A stretch of 64,000 nt of DNA. Origin: Forficula auricularia (lineage: Eukaryota > Arthropoda > Insecta > Dermaptera > Forficulidae). The stretch spans positions 37,860,734 through 37,924,733 of the forward strand of contig JALMQS010000153.1 in the NCBI GenBank assembly GCA_024734495.1, given 5' to 3'. A program made the translations under genes and the position numbers. Below are positions 22,337 to 35,241 of the stretch, piece by piece. Position 1 is the stretch's first letter. Each line of letters starts with the position of its first letter. Under the pieces are notes generated by a model, which saw nothing but the letters and a program-made list of their open reading frames with translations, was not told the DNA's origin and made no database searches.

Positions 22337-23744
22337 GACAACCACCTCAAAGCTTTTGATATCAAGACTAACTTACTATGTTGGTTCCCTTTTCTGTTAA
22401 ACATTTAACTAATAACAAAATTTGATTTAAAAATTTATATTATAAAGCTGCCAAGTTTCAGCTTTCTAATTCAAACAGTTTGCGGATAAAAAAATTAATA
22501 AATAACCAACATTTTAGAGAAGCGTATCGAACCTTAAGAAGTTTTCCTTTTCGTCTAATTATATTCCATGTGAATTAATCAGATATGCATTTATTATTGA
22601 ATTTAAACATATATGTAGGATTTTTCGGGTTAAATATTTGTAGCTGATTATATTTTGGTGTGTGAAAAATTTGTTAAATAGTAATCATCTAATCAAACAC
22701 CTTTTTGTTTATCGTAATTAGAATATTTATAGCTTTATAATTAAACGTACAAATGGAATTGTTATCTCTGACGGGGGGGGGACAAGCTCGTGACTTTGCG
22801 TGGTTACTATTTAAACATTGGAAAAGTACTAAAGATATGTTGAATCGCGTTTTGTCAATGACATTTTGTTTTGAAAACTAGCTTCAATTTATTACATGAC
22901 TATATACAGTATGGGGAATTACATTTTCATGCAGGAAAAAATTGGTCTTTTTGCTTTGTTATTTTTTAAATATCTGAAAAATAGTTAAAATTATTCAATA
23001 AATAACCTGATGTGGCCATAGATGCCGACTTTTGGATATTCGTGTGGGGGCTTAAAAAGTTGCAACAGAAAATTTACCAAATATTTTTAAAATTAGTACA
23101 TAAACTATATACATGGTGTTCCACAGAACTCGTTCATTAAAAGTTTTAATGGAAGGAGTTGAGAGAAAATGTTGAACTTTGACATAATATTTATGTTTTG
23201 GAATATGCTCTTTTTAAATAAATTATTAACAACTTTTGGACACTTTCTGCTTTGCCGCAATCGCCATCAACTTTCTTATTTTCTATGGAACTCCCCAAAT
23301 ATTTTTGCATCATTAGATTAAGTGTTAAAAACTAAGATGATTTTGTATAATGCACTTGATGTCTAAAATTTATAATTTCTGAGTTATTTTAGATAGTTTG
23401 TAAAATCTACCAATTTAGCGTTCATCTTTAAAAATTAATAATAATTAAACTATTGTTTGTAGAATTAATTTGATCAATCAGAACTCTTAATTAGACATTA
23501 AAGAATCTTACTTAATCATAAAAATTCAAATTTTATATCCAGGATGACCATAATAATCGTTTATTTCTGAAAATCAAAAAGTTGTTAATAGTCAATTTTT
23601 TCAAATGGAACCTGGCATAAATTTTAGTATTTTTGAATTCTACATAAAAATCCAATAGGAGTTTATTAAATATTCCCTATACCTAAAACGAATAGTTTTT
23701 TAAATAAAAAATATTTTAAATTTCACTCGTCTAGATCTTAATTA
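22337..23744. other. Intronic AT-rich sequence, nothing recognised
   Basis: No convincing ORF or clear inverted repeat. A short G-run sits at 22774-22782. Probably old repeat. Confidence 0.4.
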
Positions 23745-24075
23745 TTTATACAAAAAATAAAAATCTAGGCCATTTGAGCAAACTCAACCAAATTTTGTAT
23801 ACATAATCAGTAGGCCCCCAGAACTCTAAAAATGCAAAAACATACCGCATAAAATGGGGGAGGGGTCAAAAAATGAAAATCTAGGCCCTTAGACCAAACT
23901 CAACCAAATATTGTATACATAATCAGTAGAAGAATAAAAATGCAAAAATTAACTCGCCTAAAGGGAGGGGGGGGGTTGTAGGGTAAAAAAATTAAAATCT
24001 AGGCCCTTGTATTACACTCAACCAGAAGTGCTTGGAAAAGTAAAGTGGATGGCCACATCAGAACTTGTCAATTTA
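23745..24075. mobile_element. Family B fragment (internal ~100-bp repeats and tail)
   Basis: Three degenerate units of the AACTCAACCAAATTTTGTAT module are followed by the family's far-end signature GTGGATGGCCACATCAGAAC (24047-24066). The hairpin end is missing. Confidence 0.65.
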
Positions 24076-24609
24076 TTATTATGTATATGTGTGTGAGTGA
24101 TGGTCCTATTTTGTGCCTAGTCTAGCTCAAAAAACAATAAGAATATTATAAGTGGCCTAAATAACAGGGGGAAGGGGCTGCGGAGACACTGAGCTAACCA
24201 GCCCCCCTCCCCCCTAAAAAAAATATTTTAAAATATTTGTGGTTGGGGAAAGATGACCTTGGCTAGATCAATGCGAAGGGTTCAAAAAGAGATATTTTTT
24301 CGAAATTTTTAACGAAAATAAATTTTTTAATTTCTATATATATAATGCTCATTTAAATATAAGTTAAATATTTCAAAATATAGGGGTTCGAGGGAGGGAT
24401 GGAGTCTATGATTTTGCGCAGGTGACCTTTGGATGCGCCAATAAAGATCAATATAAAATTTCATTAGAAAATCAAGAGAGATGGTCAACTAGTAAAGCAG
24501 AGGTGTTATGGATTATTTTTATTATATCAGAAGAGTTGTTTCACCCTTTCACCCCTTCAGGAATTGAACCCGGATGTCAAAAATACAATCCGGACACTTG
24601 GCTTTTTGC

Positions 24610-24935
24610 AAAAAATATCAGTTTTTCCTTCATAAAATGAAAACCACTCATCCTGGAAACTTGATTCCTATTTCATTCTCTAGGAAATTTTGTTAGCTTG
24701 AACCTTTACTTGGACCACTTTTTTAAACTCTTAGATTTATAGATATCCAGCATATTCCAAGGCGATTTTGAAGATTCGGATCATAACCTGTCCGGAAAAT
24801 TCTGGATATCTATAAATCTAGAGTTTTCACAAAAAAGTGGTCCAAGTAAAGGTTCAAGTCAACAAAATTCCCTAGAGAATGAAATAGGAATCAAGTTTCT
24901 AGGATGAGTGTTTTTCATTTTATCAAGGAAAAACT
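24610..24935. repeat. Inverted repeat, CTTTACTTGGACCAC arms
   Basis: Arms of about 140 bp (24615-24760 and 24790-24930) include GAACCTTTACTTGGACCACT and its inverse. The flank CATTGCGACACGGGTTA is shared with the large palindrome at 50.4-52.5 kb. Confidence 0.7.
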
Positions 24936-25439
24936 GAGATTTTTTGGAAAAAATTGCATTTTATCAAAATTTCAACCTCATTGCGACACGGGTTAAACCA
25001 TTATCCAATTAATATGAAACTTTGTTTTAATTGTAGCAAATTAAATCTAGTTTTAAAATAACACCCCGAATTTAAAAATTGACAATTTCTCTTAATTTTC
25101 AATGAAAATTTTAATACTACTACTATTGGCCTTTGTATTTTATATACGAAATTTCATATAAATACATATTTGTTTTATATTAAGATTAAGAGCTGTTTAG
25201 ATTTTGGTTGAAATCGAAATAGCGTACTTGACGTTTCTCTTGACATTTTTTAAAAATAATTAATATTATATAAATATCATTTTTACAATTCTTACTTTAG
25301 TAGTATTAGTGCCATGTATTTGCTATTTTCCCCCACAATTACAGATATCTATTTGTTGTGTAATAGAAATATAATTATAGAAATATATGAGGAGACCACA
25401 AGTGTATGGAAAAAATCAAGGAGTGTGTTAAATCATGAC

Positions 25440-26088
25440 AGATTTTTTTAATTACTTTATTTTCTATTTTATTCTATAGGACTTTGTTTTTTCAAGATGA
25501 ATAATTATAAATTTAGAAACGGGATTTTTTTATGACGTAATCCATGTAAAATTATGGATTACATTTAACAAGTAGATGAAATACTTCATAATTTTAGTAA
25601 AAGCGACTAAAGACTTGAGATCAAGAAACACGACAGCCATTTTATCTACATGGGTATAGTTTAGAATCCACTAAAAAATTAGATATATATTATTTTTTTA
25701 TTCATGTTTAGAAATTCCTTAAACGTGATGAAAAATCTCTTGGAAACATTTTTTTTTCTGTCTAATGTCTGTGTCTGATTGGATTCAAATACCCGCGATA
25801 ATACAAGAACAGCAAAGGTTCTAGAAAGTTCATTTTGGTGCCAAAATGTTAGCAAATTATTAGATGTTGCTACAGTATTACTTCGAGTTAAAGAATCAAA
25901 CCGTCATAAGGTTGTAACTAATAAGATGAAATTTAGCACAACAGATTGAATTAGCAACCTAATACTAGTTTCAACTTTCTAGAGCAAGTTGTTTACATTT
26001 AAAACAAAAGTCAAAATAATAAAATTTACACAGAAAAAAATCTAAAGCCCTCAATAGGCAATTTGATATTAACTGAGTTTCTTCATTT
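25440..26088 (+). repeat. Dispersed repeat family D, copy 1
   Basis: Contains GTCTAATGTCTGTGTCTGAT and AAACGGGATTTTTTTATGAC. Related sequence is at 30170-30400 (same strand) and 30960-31470 (opposite strand). Non-coding; class unknown. Confidence 0.5.
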
Positions 26089-26775
26089 TACTTTACCATA
26101 CAAGGTATGGTCAAGTATTGTAATCGTGCATGAAAAAAGTGTTTTTTTTTCGAAATATCTCAAAAACGGCTGAAACTATTTTGATTAAAAAAATTGAGAG
26201 AAACCATGGCATTTCGCTCTACAAAAAAGCTCTAATAAGTGAACACCGAGAGAATTATATTTTTCGAGATAATAATTGTTTTGTCAAAACGTCTCTTAGT
26301 TAGTCTGAGTTGTCTGTTAGTTAGTCTGTGCGTTACCATATTTTTGTGGACGAGCTAGCTTAAAAACTAGTTTGAATATCGAAACCAAATTTCACACGTA
26401 GTTTAGGTCCATTGAAATTAAGAGCTGATTAGATTTTGGTGAATATCAACCCAAAATTAAGGAGGGATGGGGGGGGGTAAAAATTAAAAATCTAGGCCAT
26501 TTGAACAAACTCAACCAAATTTTGTATACATAATCAGTGGATCCCCAGAAGTCAAAAAATGCAAAAACTAACCGCCCAAAACGGGGGGGTCAAAAATTAA
26601 AAATCTTGGCCATTTACCAAACTCAACCAAATTTTGTATACATAATCAGTGGGACCCTCAGAAGTATAAAAATGCAAAAACTAACCCCACCCCTACATGA
26701 TTATAAATAATTTTAGGGGCCAGGTTGTATGGTAAAGTCAAGTGGATGGCCACATCAGAACACGTCAGCTTATTT
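26089..26775 (+). mobile_element. Terminal-hairpin element family B, copy 1
   Basis: Begins with hairpin TACTTTACCATAC / GTATGGTCAAGTA, then TTGTAATCG. It has a GTTAGTCTG-type microsatellite (26285-26330), the GATTAGATTTTGGTG module, two or three AACTCAACCAAATTTTGTAT units, and the far-end signature GTGGATGGCCACATCAGAAC. Non-coding. Confidence 0.7.
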
Positions 26776-27612
26776 TAACCTGATGTTCTGAAGTTAAGAA
26801 TCCTAAAATGAATCACTTTTTGATTAGAAAAAAAAAAAAAAAACAGGACGAAATTTCCACGATCTTATTAAGTTTCTATATATCATATCTGAATAGAGAC
26901 AGACAGAATATTTCAGTTTAGTACAAACTACACACAAAACATTCAAAAAGTACTTTGGTCATACTCGGGGCTCTAATGGGCTATGAACTAGAAATTTGTT
27001 GCTTTTATTTTAAATCTGACACGATTTTGAGAATCAGGTTGTCAGTCTATAGCAGCTGTAGCTATTGAAATAATAATTTAAAAAAGTGTGGTAGATATTT
27101 AGAAAAAAATTGCGGATGAACAAGGGTAGTTATTATTATTATACGATCGTAGGAGCACAACAGGTATATTAAAATACATATGCCTTTAAGTCTTTAAGGG
27201 AGTGTTTTGGGCGAGGTCCAAATGTTAATGACTGACATTCTATATAGTATAAATAAATACAAGAAATAAATTGTGCTCGCTTTCTTAATAAGGAACAATT
27301 AAAATAATAGTTAGTGGCCTTATACATTTCATGTGAGGAGTTAGTGATATTGAAAAAATCTCATATAAATATTTATCAACCAGTTTAAACTAAAAAAACA
27401 AAAAAAAAAACAATTAGATTATCCGGAAATAGCAACTCTGAAATATATTATTATAAGAAAAAACGTCCAACTGCAAGGCTGACTGAAAATAAAAATTAAA
27501 AAGATCAAATGTTTAATTAGGAAAAATCAGCAACCGCCAGGGGCACTAGTTAACGGGAAATAAGAACATTTTTACCCTCGTTTTTACCCATAAGTAATAT
27601 GTTTACTTTTTA

Positions 27613-28240
27613 TTTTACCATACAGGGTATGGTCAAGTATTGTAATCGTACATGAAAAAAGTGGTTAGTTTTTGCATTTTTAGACTTCTGGGGTCCCACT
27701 GATTATGTATACAAAATTTGGTTGAGTTTGGTACAAGGGCCTAGATTTGCATTTTTTGACCCCCCCCAATTTTGGGTGGTTAGTTTTTTCATTATAGATT
27801 TCTGAGGTCCCACTGATTATGTATACAAAATTTGGTTGAGTTTGCTCAAATGGCCTAGATTTTTAATTTTTAATCCCCCCTTAATTTTGGGTCGATATGC
27901 ACCAAAATCTAATCAGCACTTAACAATGGACCAAAACTACGAGTGAAATTTGGTTTCGATATTCACGCTAGTTTTTGAGCTAGCTCGTCAACAAAAATTT
28001 GGTAACGAGCAGACAGACTAACAGACATTTTAACAAAACAATTATTATCTCGAAAAATATATTATTTTCGATATTCACTTATTAGGGCTTTTTTGTAGAG
28101 TGAAATGCCATAGTTTCGCTCAATTTTTTTAATTAAAATAGTTTGAGCCGTTTTTGAGATATTTCGAAAAAAAAGGAGGAAAAAACCACATTTTTCATGC
28201 ACGATTACAATACTTGACCATACCCTGTATGGTAAAGTAA
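27613..28240. mobile_element. Family B copy with the hairpin at both ends
   Basis: The left end TTTACCATACAGGGTATGGT (from 27617) is mirrored by ACCATACCCTGTATGGTAAA (to about 28237). It is therefore a 625-bp composite with terminal inverted repeats that are themselves hairpins. Inside are two AACTCAACCAAATTTTGTAT units (inverted), the TCTAATCAGCACTTA module and the microsatellite scar. Confidence 0.75.
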
Positions 28241-29130
28241 AAATAGTAATACATATATATAATTATATTCGTGGAAAAAACTTCTGGGTACATTCATAAT
28301 AGACCATAAAAAGTTAATATCCGGTGAGATCATCGTCATACTTGCATACTATTGTTAAGTGAAAGTAATAATTAATTTGACTATGAGGTTTATACCCGAA
28401 GGCTTTTTTTTAATAACCGATCTTGAAATTTTTAAGCAAATAATGAGACATTGTAGTTTATGTACAAATATGCTAGCACTCATCTAAAATACCTGTTTCT
28501 AATCGGATAAGTTTAAAATAGGAATTGAAATATGAACGTCATAACAAGGATGAATGAATGACTCACAATCACTGATTATATATGAATGAATCACAGAGGA
28601 GAACTCACTAAGCATGCACACAATCTAGATGGGATCGGCACGAGTCCTTGTCCCACAAGGGAAAAGTTTCCTTTTTTTTAAGCCCTTACACGAATTCCAA
28701 GCCGACTTGGATACGCCATAATCCATGCACTTGTGTCTGCAGCCGACTAACAGGAGGAACATTCATTCGTAGCACGAGCCATTTGAGGCGATGCCAAAAA
28801 GGAGAGAGGCGTCGTCGACGTCCACGTCGACGTCGGCGTCGCAGACTCCCCTTGGCAAAAAAGGCCTTTGCGCTTTGCTATTCGGCTATTCCTCAACCCA
28901 GCCCAATCCAAGCCGACCGCATAACCAGCCATTTTATTGCTTTTCTCTCTTTCTCCTCTGGATAGATGATCGGAGCAATGGCCAGTAGTATGGAACAAGG
29001 AAATGAGATTTAAAATACCTATTGCATGCTACGATTGGCAAGGGAAGCCTCCCGAGCGGGCCGCAGTATTAAATTCAGTCGAATAGTATGTCATAGAAAG
29101 TTTGTTCTGGTACCAAAAGGTTTATATAAT
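28241..29130. other. Intronic G/C-rich island (core 28620-29060)
   Basis: A locally CpG-rich patch in an AT-rich intron. It contains GTCGTCGACGTCCACGTCGA-type repeats (28805-28845) and GGAACATTCATTC (28755-28767, two heat-shock half sites in inverted arrangement). Open frames on both strands are low-complexity (Arg-rich) and unrecognised. It could be an alternative BAG promoter/first exon or unrelated unique sequence; there is no direct support. Confidence 0.3.
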
Positions 29131-29135
29131 TTTTT

Positions 29136-29975
29136 ACTTTACCATACAGACTGAAACTATTTTGATTAAAAAAATTGGGCGAATCCATGGCATTTCGGTC
29201 TACAAAGCCCTAATAAGTGAACATCGAAAAATTATAATTTTTCGAGATAATAATTGTTTTATCAAAATGTCTGTTAGTCTGTGCGTTACCAAATGTTTGT
29301 GGACGAGCTAGCTCAAAAACTAGTGTGAATATCAAAACCAAATTTCACACGTAGTTTTGGTCCATTGAGATTAAGAGCTGATTAGATTTTGGTGCATATC
29401 GACCCAAAATTAAGGAGGGTGGGGGTTAAAAATTAAAAATCTAGGCCATTTGAGCAAACTCAACCAAATTTTGTATACATAATCAGTGGGCCCCCAGAAG
29501 TCTAAAAATACAAAAACTAACCGCCCAAAATTAAGGGGGGGGATGAAAATATAGGCCCTTATACCAAACTCAACCAAATTTTGTATACATGCCCCCAGAA
29601 GTCTAAAAATGCAAAAACTAGCCGCCCAAAATCGGGGGAAGGGGGGTGTAGGGTCAAAAAATGAAAAAATAGGCCCTTGTACCAAACTCAACCAAATTGT
29701 GTATACATAATCTGTGGGCCCCTAGAAGAATAAAAATTCGAAAACTAGCCACCCAAAAGGGGGGGGGGGGCAAAAAAATGAAAATGTAGGTCTATGAACC
29801 AAATTCAACCAAATGTGTTGTATACATAATCAGTGGGCCCCCAGAAGTCTAAAAATGCAAAAACTAACCTCCCCCCTTCATGATTATAAATAATTTTATT
29901 AAATATAAGTGAGGGGCCAGGTTGTTAGTTAATGTTAAGTGGATGGCCACATCAGAACCTGTAAGTTTATTTAAT
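29136..29975 (+). mobile_element. Family B copy with internal deletion
   Basis: Starts TTTTTTACTTTACCATACAG, lacks the second hairpin arm, and continues with the microsatellite and about five AACTCAACCAAATTTTGTAT units. Ends GTGGATGGCCACATCAGAAC (29940-29959). Confidence 0.7.
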
Positions 29976-30169
29976 ACGAAGAATGGATTAGATTTTAGGC
30001 TTTCTAGCTTTTAGAACGTCATCTGGTTGAAAAAATTAGAAAAAAAAGTCGAATTGCCAACTGGGATTGGATCGAATGAAAGCTTTTTCAAGACTCGTTA
30101 AGATCTCTGTTAATTTTGGTGATTTGGCTGCTGGGGCGTGCATAATATTGAATTCAGGCGAAATTTAAA

Positions 30170-31470
30170 AAAAATAATTGCTTATTGTGTTTAAAAATTT
30201 CTGAAATTTGGAGAAAAAAAATCATTTTCACCCAAGATTTTTTTTCTCTGTCTGTATGTCTGGATTCAGATATCCCCGATACCTTAAGAACGAAAAGTCG
30301 TAGAAAATTCATTCTTGTTCTAAAATGTTTGTATTTCCAAGGAGGAAAATTGATTAGAACTGATTTTAGGCTTTCTAGCTTTACTATAGAAATTCTGGTT
30401 CAAAAATGCAGAAAACATCATTTTTTGAATGATTTTATTGAGATTTTAAGGCCATGTATTTATAATATAGGCATAAATAAACAATTTATATTTAAGTGTA
30501 TTATTAATTACTTATCAGGGCATCACTAAAGTAAATAAATTTCATTTTTTTTTTGTTATTTAATAAATGTGGGGGTGAACGATTCTTTCATTAGAATCTG
30601 ATCGAAGAAAATGAGTAAAAAGGGCGCAGATAGAATGATCTCTCTTTCTTTAGAGCTAAGGCATTGCAAAGATGCCAAATACAAGTCCACACCTGTTTCA
30701 GACTAGTATAGATTAATATCTAATTTCCATTATTGTAAGAAAGGTTTTGTCTAGGTAAGAAAATATTAAATCGAAATGAATATCACATTTAGATATTTAT
30801 CATTTAAAATTATTAATTCATCGAAACTGCAAACAGCATACGCAGTTTTGAAATAGTTTCAGTTTTTTTTTCGCGTGTGAATGGTTTGGGCTAGAAGGAT
30901 GAACTTGGGCCATAAAAGGGTAGCTTGTTAATTCAACTTTTTGTGCCAAATTTCAGCTCATTAGCTATTAGCGTTTATTTTTATCTGATTTTCTGCCTTT
31001 GTTACATTCAAGTTCTGTATTTAGAAAGACTAAAATTGAATCAGTTCTTTGTATTTGAAATACTACCATTTTGGCACCAGAATAACTTTCTACGACCTTG
31101 TGTTCTCTCGTGGGTATTTGAAATGAGTCAGATACACACATACACAGACGGGGGAAAAAAATCATGTTTTCAAGTGATTTTTCATTTTTTTTTAGTAATT
31201 TCTAAACAGGAATAAGCAAAAAATAAAATATATAAATTTTAGGGAATTCAAAACTACGGCCATGTGGAAGAAATGTCAAGTCATTTATTGTTTCTAGTAA
31301 AATTATGAAATGTTTAATAACTTAAGTTCAATGCATAATTTTACATCGATTACATCATAAAAAAATCCCGTTTCTATATTTTCAATTATTCCTCTTGAAA
31401 AAACATTGACTCTCCAAAAACGATCAACAAATGTATAGACGTATCAAATGAAGCTTTCTATGTATAGAAT
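30170..31470. repeat. Family D copies in opposite orientation
   Basis: 30170-30400 resembles 25700-25900 (CTGTCTGTATGTCTGGATTC, TAGAAAATTCATTCTTG). 30960-31470 is the inverse (AACTTTCTACGACCTTG, TCATAAAAAAATCCCGTTTC). The open frames here fall inside these repeats and are not recognised as genes. Confidence 0.45.
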
Positions 31471-31753
31471 AAAATTAAAAATAAAAAAATATTGCATGAA
31501 TTAACATATAATATTGCTTTTACCATTGACATGTCCCTCTGAGGGGGGGGTAGTAAATTCAAAGTGTTAAGGCTTAAAAAAAGATTTCTAGAGTAAAAAA
31601 ATTCAAGTCATTTGTCGCTTCTAATAAAATTATGAGTTAAATGCACAATTTTACATGAATTATGTAATAAAAAATTGCGTTTCGAACTATTCAATTTCAA
31701 AAATAGTAATAATTAGTAGAGATTGTGGTGTTGGTGCAAGGTGAAACATCTTT

Positions 31754-32037
31754 AATAAAGATAGGAGTAAATAAATACTATATGTAACATTCATTTACTA
31801 TGAGTTAAGGATTCTTGGCATTAAAATTAAAAATTAAAAGATGTAAAAAATTAGTTAGTTATAATTCTGTACTTTCATGAAGATGATCTTACTGCTCGAA
31901 ATATATATATTGAAAAAATTTTTTACATCTTTTAATTTTTTAATTTTAATGTGAATCAAGTGACCAAGAATCCTTAACTCATAGTAAATAAATATTACAT
32001 ATAGTATTTATTTACTCTTATCTTTATCAAAAATAGT
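31754..32037. repeat. Hairpin element, GATAAAGATAAGAGTAAAT-type ends
   Basis: Arms (about 31754-31860 and 31920-32037) include ATGAGTTAAGGATTCTTGG and its inverse, around a loop with ATGAAGATGATC. Non-coding. Confidence 0.7.
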
Positions 32038-32139
32038 AAATAATAAAAAGTTATATAAATTAATTCATAATAATCGAATGATCACATGGGGAGCTAATAA
32101 AAAAATGATCAAAAAGGCTTACAAAAAGTATTTTTAACC

Positions 32140-33215
32140 GACTTCAAAAAAGGAGGAGGTTCTCAATTCAACTGATTTTTTTTTTGTGTCTATGTTACCT
32201 GGTATCTTCGCCAATTGTGAACGTATTTTGATGATTTTTTTGCATTGGGTTCAGTCTAGTTTCCGATTGGTCCCATTTTTTTTTCATTGGTATTAGACCT
32301 TTTTTGTTATGTTTGTTCACGCATAACTTCTTTGTTTATGAAACGATTTTAATGATTCTTTCTGCGTTTGGATCATTATAGCTCCAAGGTAGTCAAGATA
32401 ACTAACCATTTATTTATTTGTTTATTTTATGTATGTTTAGCGAGAACTTTTTGCCACGTGGATCGATTTCGATGATTCTTTTTTTATTGGAAAATGGTAC
32501 CTTAGAGGTGGTCCCACATTAATTTGGTCAAGTCCTGATGATATGATCAATGACGAAATAACGTAAATCTCCAATTCTTATGAGAAAATAATCGAAATTA
32601 TAATAAATAAAATATTTTACAAAAAAAAAACAATCTTAAAACGTTCATTTAAAACCCGCAAACGTTTCGATAGAATTTCTATATTTATAAATTGAATTTG
32701 ATTATCATTTTCTGATTCATTAGCCCGACGCATTCTTTTACGAGATGCATGCAAGGTATTATATTAAGTCACTATTCTTAACATCACTAAAAAGAGAAAA
32801 ATAAAAATAATTTTTATAAAATTAAATAAAACCGACTTCAAAAAAATTAAATGAAACAAATAAAATAATAAGAACTCAAAAATAAAATAAAATACACTAA
32901 AAAGGTATAAAATAATTATCTTATTTAGTTACAACTAAACGATGAAATTGTTACATGAAATCACTTTTTGAAGTCGGTGCTAAACAAACTATATAAGCGA
33001 GATTACCCGTCAAACGTACTAAGTAAGATCCGTCGAGTTCGACTCAAAAAATGTATATTTTTGGCACCGACTTCAAAAAGTGATTTCATGTTAAAATTTC
33101 GTCGTTTAGTTGTAACTAAATTAGATAATTATTTTATATCTTTTAGTGCAATTTATTTTATTTTTGAGTTCTTATTATTTTATTTGTTGAATTTAATTTT
33201 TTTGAAGTCGGTTTT
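32140..33215. repeat. AACCGACTTCAAAAA repeat with a 390-bp inverted repeat
   Basis: AACCGACTTCAAAAAAGGAG at 32138 starts a repeat of a type seen widely in insect genomes. The segment 32823-32975 is mirrored by 33065-33215 (ACCGACTTCAAAAA ... AACTAAACGATGAAAT) around an axis near 33020. No coding potential. Confidence 0.6.
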
Positions 33216-34069
33216 TTTTATTTTTTTTTTTTATATAAAAATTATTTTTTATTAACATCGCCAAAGTCAAGTATACTTGTTTTGATTACAACCAAAATCC
33301 CATCAACACTTAATATCTCAATATCGAACAACCATATACTAGTACATATTAAATTTCGTTTTAATATTCTTATTGGTTTTTGAGCACACACAAAATTTGA
33401 TAAATCACGCATGAAGACAGGGGTACATATAGACAATATAAATTAATATATTTGAATATATCATTTTTTGGAGATGCTCACTGCCTTTTTTTCTAAGCTT
33501 AAACACCGTGATTTTGCTTCATATTTTTTTTTTTTTTTTATCAAAATAGTTTTCACCGTTTTAGATATATTCGAAAAAACACCAATTTTTTCTATGCATC
33601 ATTGGTCAAGATTGCATCCCAAAACTCAAAAAATTATACATATTTTGCCCATCCCTGGGATCCTGGGACCATGTCACGTTGACGTTATCTGTGGAGGTGG
33701 ATGGTAGGATATACTACCCACCCATTGACGAATTCATTATCAATGGAAAGGAAATGATTTCTAATATTAAGTCCTTCCTCTCTCTTTATTCAATCAATTT
33801 GAACAATATACAGGATTTTTTTAGATATAAAGACCTGAAGGTTAAAAAGTCGAAAATAATTACATAAATTTTCTAATTGAAATTTTGTAAAGGTTATATC
33901 TTTTTATTATTTTTTACTTGGAGACAATTCTAAAATTGCAACGGTATTTTAAAGGAGAGATGCAGAGTTGTTTATTTTAAAAGGAATATATAAAGTACTC
34001 ATTGTGCCCTTTAATATAAATAATAAACCCCTTCACTCGTATGTAACACAGTTAATTCCAGGCAAATGA
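33216..34069. other. Unassigned intronic sequence with small open frames
   Basis: AT-rich. Overlapping frames at 33468-33867 contain an unrecognised stretch (MTLSVEVDGRIYYPPIDEFI). No match to a known family is claimed. Confidence 0.3.
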
Positions 34070-34185
34070 GAATATTAGCTTATATAAGACTCAATTCGCC
34101 CCAATCTCGAATATGGCTCGCAATTACAAAATGAGGGGCCTTTATTGCATTCTCTTGCCACAGTGGATACAATTCAGAAGAAGTC
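34070..34185 (+). pseudogene. Jockey-like LINE scrap
   Basis: Translates as IRPNLEYGSQL ... SLATVDTIQKK, co-linear with 9187-9290 of the jockey-like copy. Confidence 0.8.
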
Positions 34186-34304
34186 AAAATTGTTCCCTTA
34201 ATCAAAAATAATATTGACAGTTGAAAGATTTCCAAAAAGCTATTATCGGCCATCTTGTATGTTTGCTTTTACCCCCAGAGAGGCGCTGGCGTTGTTTCCT
34301 CGAA

Positions 34305-34335
34305 AAAAATACCATACCCTGTATGGTAAAGTAAA
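34305..34335 (-). repeat. Isolated family B terminal hairpin
   Basis: ACCATACCCTGTATGGTAAA, the hairpin terminus of the family B elements, without the rest of the element. Confidence 0.7.
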
Positions 34336-35057
34336 AAAAATGAATTTTTCCACGTTTTAGACATTTTCAAACACGAATATAGAAACAAATTTTAAAAATT
34401 AACTTGTATGGTTTGTCTAACCATAAAATAAAAACTTTTCATTCATAATTTTAACCACCAAAACACCAAAATAAAAAAAGGAATCTTTAAATTATTTAAT
34501 GTTATTTCATATAGTAATAGCATTGTGGCTAGTCTAACTCTTAGCATTACTTCTAACAAAATTATCTAAGTTTATTTATAAAGGCTTGCGAAATAAATAG
34601 TTTCAACCGCACTACAAACACTAATACACAAACAATTTTTCTTTGAACCAAGTGCAAAATAAAATGCAGAATAGAAGGCGCCTGTCTCCTTTGTTTAAAT
34701 CTTTATGACAAATTCTTTTTTTCTTTTTTGTGAATAACAAAGAAAAATATTTTGGGCTGATTTCATTCTTAAGAATGCACCTTTAGAATTTACCTTTAAA
34801 AAAATCGATGTAAATTAATTTATTTAGGAATTTTATTAAAGAGCTTTGTCCAATATCTATAAATCTATTTACCAGGTAGAGGTAGACGCTTTTGGAAGTT
34901 CTAGATTTAAAATCGAATAACAAAACAAACTTGTTTATTGAGGCGAAATATGTGTGTATCAAATTGTACAATTAACTTATCCTACTGAGTAGAAAATATG
35001 TATGTTTCAGCTGAATCCAGTTAGATTACACATTTTAATGAGATAAATTCATCATAG

Positions 35058-35155
35058 TGCACGACGTTTGGACCCCTATTTCAGGAGTATTTTTCAAGTG
35101 CAGATTTTAAGACTCTATCTGATCTCCAGAAATAGGGGACGAAGCGTCGTACATT
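35058..35155. repeat. Small hairpin, CACGACGTTTGGACCCC arms
   Basis: GCACGACGTTTGGACCCCTA pairs with the inverse of TAGGGGACGAAGCGTCGTAC; outer flanks AATGAGATAAATTC and CATTCTAATGAGTTTATC also pair. MITE-like. Confidence 0.65.
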
Positions 35156-35241
35156 CTAATGAGTTTATCACATTAAATTATTGAAAATTGAAATCTAAGT
35201 GGTTTCATTGAAGATTTTATTTTGCATTGAGTAGCAGAGTT

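Noticed and set aside
28648..28965. Arg-rich 105-codon frame
   Set aside because: Arg run comes from the GTCGAC-type repeat; no family resemblance, and frames are equally open on the other strand.
33468..33867. Overlapping small frames that might be an exon
   Set aside because: No splice context or recognised domain; AT-rich with T-runs.
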